Positions 16,800 through 19,955 of a stretch of 19,955 bases of DNA are shown here, piece by piece. A program made the translations under genes and the position numbers. Under the pieces are notes generated by a model that did no database searches, was not told the origin of the DNA, and worked only from the letters and a program-made list of their open reading frames with translations. Location: positions 1 to 19,955 of the forward strand of contig DEUB01000050.1 of NCBI GenBank assembly GCA_002362385.1, read 5' to 3'. Numbering within the stretch: position 1 is the stretch's first letter; the number at the start of each line of letters is the position of its first letter. This DNA is from Lachnospiraceae bacterium UBA3273 (GTDB lineage: Bacteria; Bacillota; Clostridia; Lachnospirales; Lachnospiraceae).

Positions 16800-17342
16800 T
16801 CAGTCCAGAAGGCATTGAAGGAGCATAATGTGATATTCCTCATCTTTGATGATCCGGGCGAGCACTGCGTTTACGCAGTCGTCCTTGATCGCATTGATAT
16901 GGGCTTTGTATTGTTTGATCGCCCCTCTTTCCGCTTCTATGTCGGCTAAGATCATTTTATTGACATTTTCCGGGATATCGAGATATTCAGGCGTCCACAT
17001 TTTTCTTCTTCCGTCATTTTGCTTTGCGGTAAAATCTATACACCCTCCCAGCAGAATGATCAATTCCCCAAGCTTTTGCAAATGTATCATTTCTGCCATG
17101 GCAATCCCCAAGAGTGTCTTTGCTATAGGGCACCTTTGGCTGGCAAGACGGTTTTCATTGTTAATATATTGGGTAATGGCGGACATTTCAGATACCGAGC
17201 CGCAGTAGTCCACGCTGAGCAGATTTGCATAATACTGATTTTTCTCACGCACCTGCAAAGGCGGATAGGGCAGATCCATCATGATCGGTTTGACATCCAT
17301 AAAATTGCATGCGCTTTTCATAGCGTTTCTGTTCTCTTCCAT
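16800..17342 (-). CDS. Ferritin-like diiron or dimanganese four-helix protein
   Basis: The 180-residue product has the ferritin-like metal pattern spread over four helices: Glu52 (SEMSAI), Glu84-x2-His87 (EMIH), Glu136 or Glu138 (DIEAE), and Glu168-x2-His171 (EEYH). This fits a cytosolic carboxylate-bridged dimetal protein of the rubrerythrin/manganese-catalase broad group; no rubredoxin cysteines are present. The start at 17342 is preferred because GGAG lies 7 bases upstream; the open frame runs to 17432 but the extra 30 residues have no such site. It is divergent from the Mn-riboswitch-controlled antiporter, and a shared role in metal or peroxide stress is plausible but inferred. Its metal and substrate are not determinable here. 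Confidence 0.86.
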   Translation of the reverse strand: MEENRNAMKSACNFMDVKPIMMDLPYPPLQVREKNQYYANLLSVDYCGSVSEMSAITQYINNENRLASQRCPIAKTLLGIAMAEMIHLQKLGELIILLGGCIDFTAKQNDGRRKMWTPEYLDIPENVNKMILADIEAERGAIKQYKAHINAIKDDCVNAVLARIIKDEEYHIMLLQCLLD

Positions 17343-17435
17343 AAGTATTCTCCAGGTATAGCCTATCTTTACCAATAGTATATTGGGAACTTTATGGAAA
17401 GGTGTTAAGATTGCGTAAAATTCGTGGCGCATCTC

Positions 17436-17464
17436 TTGCCTTTTTATTTCTAAAATTGTAAACT
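17436..17464 (+). promoter_or_regulatory. Candidate promoter of the riboswitch-antiporter transcript
   Basis: TTGCCT (17436-17441) and TAAACT (17459-17464) are separated by 17 bases, each matching 4 of 6 consensus positions. The start would be about 17471, immediately before the aptamer, which supports the call despite weak hexamers. Confidence 0.4.
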
Positions 17465-17471
17465 GATTTTA

Positions 17472-17568
17472 GATATTAGGGAGTAGCTCACATGGTTATC
17501 CATGTAATATGTTTCGTCAATACGGGAAGATGTTTCCCCGGAGCATATTATAAGCAGCGAGACTTTTA
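17472..17568 (+). ncRNA. yybP-ykoY manganese riboswitch aptamer
   Basis: The conserved elements of this class are present in order: GGGAGTAGC (17479-17487), a small hairpin with arms CATGG and CCATG (17491-17504), a second arm TAATATG pairing with CATATTA around CGTCAATACG (17505-17550), and GCGAGACTTT (17557-17566). The pattern GGGAGUAG, CGUCAAUNCG and GCGAGAC matches the known Mn2+-binding aptamer. Its 3' strand overlaps the terminator stem that follows, so ligand binding should prevent termination and turn the gene on. Family assignment is by motif recognition; a covariance-model search would settle it. Confidence 0.88.
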
Positions 17569-17602
17569 TTGCATTATTTGCAGTAAAAGTTTCGCTTTTT
17601 TT
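17557..17602 (+). terminator. Riboswitch-controlled transcription terminator
   Basis: A 16-base stem (GCGAGACTTTTATTGC with GCAGTAAAAGTTTCGC, only two G-T wobbles) closes a 7-base loop and is followed by seven T. Its 5' arm contains GCGAGAC, which the aptamer also needs, so the two folds exclude each other. This is the expression platform of the switch. Confidence 0.9.
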
Positions 17603-17631
17603 ATATTTTAAAGAATGGAGAGTGAAGTAAA

Positions 17632-18609
17632 ATGTTTTTATTCAACGTGTTATTACTGGTAATCGGATTTGCCGCCTTAATAAAAGGCGCAGATCTCTTT
17701 GTGGAAGGAAGCTCCGCCCTTGCCAAAAATTTTAAGGTGCCCGGACTGATTATCGGGCTGACCATCGTCGCCTTGGGAACCAGCGCCCCGGAGCTGGCGG
17801 TCAGCACCTCCGCCGCCCTCTGCGGCTCCAATGAGATCGCGCTGAGCAACGTGGTCGGCTCCAATATTTTCAATCTTCTATGTGTACTGGGCATTTGTGC
17901 AGTCATACACACAGTGCCTGTGGAAAGCGAAGTGATAAAAAGGGATTTTCCCCTGTCCATAGCGGCGGCAGCTTTTCTTCTATTTGCCGCAAATCCCAAA
18001 GCCCCTCTTTCCCTTAAGCTTTTGCAGGGAAATATGGACGATAATGCCGGAAATATAAGCCGGTTAACAGGCATCATGATCCTTGCCGCATTTCTGATTT
18101 ATATCATAGTTTTAATTTATCACGCCCGGAAGAATCCGCAGAAAGAAGAGGCCGCAATATGCATGCCTCTCTGGAAATGTTTCATTTTTATCGCCATAGG
18201 GCTTCTTCTTATCATAGGCGGCGGACAGGGCGTTGTCTACAGCGCAAAGCAGATCGCAAGAACTGTCGGAATGTCTGAGACCTTGATCGGTCTCACTATC
18301 GTCGCCATCGGAACTTCCCTTCCCGAACTGGTCACATCCGTTGTTGCCGCCAGAAAAGGGGAAACGGGGCTTGCCGTGGGCAATGTCATTGGCTCCAATA
18401 TTTTTAACATCCTTTTCATTCTGGGCGTATCTACGGTCATTCATCCCATTGGGGTAAATACCGCATCCCTTTATGATCTGATAATCCTGATAGCCGTCAG
18501 CATTATCACTTACATTTTTGCAATAAGCAAAAAGGCGATTAAACGGATTGACGGTATTATCATGATAGGACTTTATATCGGGTCTGTGATATTTGCCATC
18601 CTGCGGTAA
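17632..18609 (+). CDS. CaCA-family cation antiporter (Ca2+/Na+ or Mn2+ exporter)
   Basis: The 325-residue protein has the duplicated architecture of K+-independent or K+-dependent Na+/Ca2+ exchangers of the YrbG type: alpha-1 repeat GTSAPEL at 49-55 with GSNIFN at 76-81, and alpha-2 repeat GTSLPEL at 227-233 with GSNIFN at 254-259, joined by a loop at about 120-180. The two conserved acidic Glu residues (Glu54 and Glu232) that coordinate the cation are present. About ten membrane segments are visible, so it should export a divalent cation against Na+ or H+. It lies directly behind a manganese riboswitch and terminator, so expression should rise with Mn2+. That points to Mn2+ (or Mn2+ with Ca2+) as a relevant substrate, an inference from regulation. 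RBS GGAG is 11 bases from the ATG. Confidence 0.95.
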   Translation: MFLFNVLLLVIGFAALIKGADLFVEGSSALAKNFKVPGLIIGLTIVALGTSAPELAVSTSAALCGSNEIALSNVVGSNIFNLLCVLGICAVIHTVPVESEVIKRDFPLSIAAAAFLLFAANPKAPLSLKLLQGNMDDNAGNISRLTGIMILAAFLIYIIVLIYHARKNPQKEEAAICMPLWKCFIFIAIGLLLIIGGGQGVVYSAKQIARTVGMSETLIGLTIVAIGTSLPELVTSVVAARKGETGLAVGNVIGSNIFNILFILGVSTVIHPIGVNTASLYDLIILIAVSIITYIFAISKKAIKRIDGIIMIGLYIGSVIFAILR

Positions 18610-18627
18610 GCTCATGCTAACCGCAGG
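18600..18627. terminator. Shared hairpin between the convergent antiporter and reductase genes
   Basis: CCTGCGGTAAGC (18600-18611) pairs with GCTAACCGCAGG (18616-18627) with one mismatch around the loop TCAT, overlapping the antiporter stop codon. It lies between two convergent genes and could end both messages, but neither strand has a clear T-tract. Confidence 0.4.
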
Positions 18628-18629
18628 GT

Positions 18630-19742
18630 CTATTCATGCTCCGGGGCAGCTTGTGCCAGTTCCTTCATAATTTGCGGAATTTCTATACTTTGGGGGCAGT
18701 GGCTTCTGCATTTTCCGCATCCGATGCAGTCAGCAGGCGTTCCCTTGGAATCTACCTGCCCCAGCTGCTTTAAGGCTCCCGGTTCTCCCGCCTTATAGGC
18801 ATTGTATAGATCCAGATATGCCGGTATCCTGATTTCCTTTGGACATTCGCCCAGACAATAATGACAAGCTGTACATGGGATCTTAAACTGTCCGTGGAAC
18901 AGCTCACAGGCCTGCAGCAGGATTTCCTTATCTTTTTCCGTCAGGCCGCCTTCCTCCCCAAAGGTTGCCACATTATCCTGAATCTGGGAAATGGTGCTCA
19001 TACCGCTTAACACTACCTGCACCTGGGGCAGGCTTTTTACAAACCTCAATGCCCACGACGCAATGCTCCAGTCAGGGTGGGCTTCCTTTAAAAGCGCTTC
19101 CGCTTCTTTGTTCAGGGAAGCCAGCTTTCCGCCGCGGACAGGCTCCATAACTATAATGGGGAGTCCCCGTTCCTCTAAAGTCTTGTATTCCTTTCTCGTA
19201 TTTCCATAAAACCAGTCAAAATAATTTAACTGTATCTGGGCAAAATCCCATTTTGTATAATCGGCAAAAGATGACAGCGCCTCCACACCTGCATGAGAGG
19301 AAAAACCGAGATATTTGATCCGTCCCTTTGCTTTCTGCTCTAAAAAGTATTCAATACAGCCGCTGTTGATGTATCTTTTCCAGGTAACGTCCATGATACA
19401 ATGTATCAGATAAAAGTCGATATAATCAGTTTGAAGACGCTTTAACTGTTCCTCAAATACTTTCTTGTAATTTTTAGTCGCCATCATATAGTATTTTGTT
19501 GCCAGATGATAGCTTTCCCTTGGATATTTTTTTAATGCCTCTCCCAGGAACTTTTCCGATTCCCCAAAATGGTATACGTAAGCCGTATCGTAATAATTGA
19601 TTCCGTTAGCCATGGCATAGTCTATGATCTCGCCGGCTTTGGGGCGGTCGATCTTTGTGCCGAGGCGCTGTACGGGCAGACGCATATTGCCCATGCCCAG
19701 GGTGGAAAGTGAAAGATTGTCTTTAAAAGGTTTGTACTGCAT
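18630..19742 (-). CDS. Aldo/keto reductase with C-terminal 2x[4Fe-4S] ferredoxin-like domain
   Basis: The N-terminal part is a TIM-barrel aldo/keto reductase with the catalytic tetrad Asp52, Tyr57, Lys83 and His114 (DTAYVY, ATK, LIHC). The C-terminus adds two cysteine clusters, CxxCxxCxxxCP at 290-301 and 339-350, which in other proteins hold two 4Fe-4S clusters. This arrangement is the clostridial-type predicted oxidoreductase (COG1453-like), in which electrons may come from ferredoxin instead of, or as well as, NAD(P)H. The substrate is unknown. The 370-residue length is normal. The frame stays open to 19832, but the extra 30 residues are coded by the short repeats and look artefactual. The start is uncertain: ATG 19742 has AAAGGA 12 bases upstream, and GTG 19751 (three codons earlier) has it 3 bases upstream. 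Confidence 0.93.
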   Translation of the reverse strand: MQYKPFKDNLSLSTLGMGNMRLPVQRLGTKIDRPKAGEIIDYAMANGINYYDTAYVYHFGESEKFLGEALKKYPRESYHLATKYYMMATKNYKKVFEEQLKRLQTDYIDFYLIHCIMDVTWKRYINSGCIEYFLEQKAKGRIKYLGFSSHAGVEALSSFADYTKWDFAQIQLNYFDWFYGNTRKEYKTLEERGLPIIVMEPVRGGKLASLNKEAEALLKEAHPDWSIASWALRFVKSLPQVQVVLSGMSTISQIQDNVATFGEEGGLTEKDKEILLQACELFHGQFKIPCTACHYCLGECPKEIRIPAYLDLYNAYKAGEPGALKQLGQVDSKGTPADCIGCGKCRSHCPQSIEIPQIMKELAQAAPEHE

Positions 19743-19762
19743 GGAGGTCACTGGTCCTTTCT

Positions 19763-19825
19763 GGCTGCTGGCGCCCTTTGTGAGCAAGCTCCCACGGGCA
19801 GTCCTGTATGCCGGCTGCTGGCGCC
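19763..19825. repeat. 13-base direct repeat in the upstream region of the reductase gene
   Basis: GGCTGCTGGCGCC occurs at 19763-19775 and 19813-19825, 50 bases apart. It lies within a GC-rich patch that also holds the 24-base repeat. No function is visible. Confidence 0.75.
19773..19796. repeat. 24-base direct repeat, copy 1 (GAGC-AA-GCTC palindrome)
   Basis: The 24 bases here recur exactly at 19932-19955. Each copy contains the short palindrome GAGCAAGCTC. It resembles a small interspersed repeat more than a gene. Confidence 0.8.
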
Positions 19826-19931
19826 ATGCCATTCATAAGCTGCCTCTTTATACTTTTTCCTAAAGTTCATATATCCGGCCGGCAGCTTATTTCATGTCGG
19901 GCTGCGCCCTATAAAAATTTATATGCAAACT

Positions 19932-19955
19932 GCCCTTTGTGAGCAAGCTCCCACG
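19932..19955. repeat. 24-base direct repeat, copy 2, ending at the window edge
   Basis: Identical to 19773-19796 over all 24 bases visible, 159 bases apart; the repeat may continue past the window, so its true length is unknown. The stretch 19743-19955 holds these repeats and no gene I can support. Confidence 0.8.

Noticed and set aside
16600..16815. A 71-codon minus-strand frame over the hairpin
   Set aside because: It overlaps the terminator hairpin and the ferritin gene's end, has no ribosome site and no recognisable content.
17343..17432. N-terminal extension of the ferritin-like gene
   Set aside because: No ribosome site before 17432; GGAG 7 bases before the internal ATG 17342 is the better start.
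17601..18615. Minus-strand frames opposite the antiporter gene
   Set aside because: Antisense shadows of a GC-rich coding region; the plus-strand frame has the full CaCA motifs.
19743..19832. N-terminal 30 residues of the reductase frame
   Set aside because: Coded by the direct repeats and without a ribosome site; the AKR domain begins at the ATG 19742.

Overview
The window looks like chromosomal DNA of a Gram-positive anaerobe of the Clostridia, most likely a Lachnospiraceae-type gut organism. This rests on purine-rich GGAG-type ribosome sites, Gram-positive lipoprotein signals, a DUF6320-type zinc-ribbon membrane protein, ferredoxin-type aldo/keto reductase and clostridial PAS-GAF-GGDEF architecture, and roughly even base composition. 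The species assignment is an inference, since no rRNA or tRNA is present.

Positions 1-8788 (minus strand) are one uninterrupted open frame, the first 2929 codons of a giant secreted WapA/Rhs-type YD-repeat protein. It has a signal peptide, a DNRLRE-like domain, a LysM-like motif, an Rhs entry domain (DUF6531-like), about 71 YD repeats, an unusual acidic insert and the Rhs core motif. The left edge cuts the gene right after the core, so the variable C-terminal tip and any immunity gene lie outside. Just upstream are a hairpin with a U-tract that abuts the rhs ribosome site, and two small lipoprotein genes (8922-10557).

Positions 10709-15051 (minus strand) form a tight five-gene operon: ccdA, a TlpA/ResA-type thioredoxin lipid-anchored or membrane-anchored protein, a condensation/alcohol-acetyltransferase-like protein with HxxxDG, a zinc-ribbon polytopic membrane protein, and an HSL-type esterase. 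It couples a membrane thiol-redox pair to an acyl-transfer/ester-hydrolysis set. A PAS-GAF-GGDEF cyclase with its own promoter and terminator lies upstream (15209-16546).

Positions 16731-18609 hold a ferritin-like four-helix protein (minus strand) with a long terminator hairpin, and divergent from it a yybP-ykoY (Mn2+) riboswitch with a mutually exclusive terminator, controlling a CaCA-family cation antiporter on the plus strand. A convergent aldo/keto reductase with two 4Fe-4S motifs follows (18630-19742), and the right edge contains short direct repeats, one of which touches the last base of the window.

The best-supported items for a second look are the riboswitch-controlled antiporter, the hairpin that every rhs transcript starting upstream must cross, and the redox/acyltransferase/esterase operon. 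No CRISPR array, tRNA, rRNA, transposase or phage gene was seen. No gene-free stretch exceeds 300 bases.
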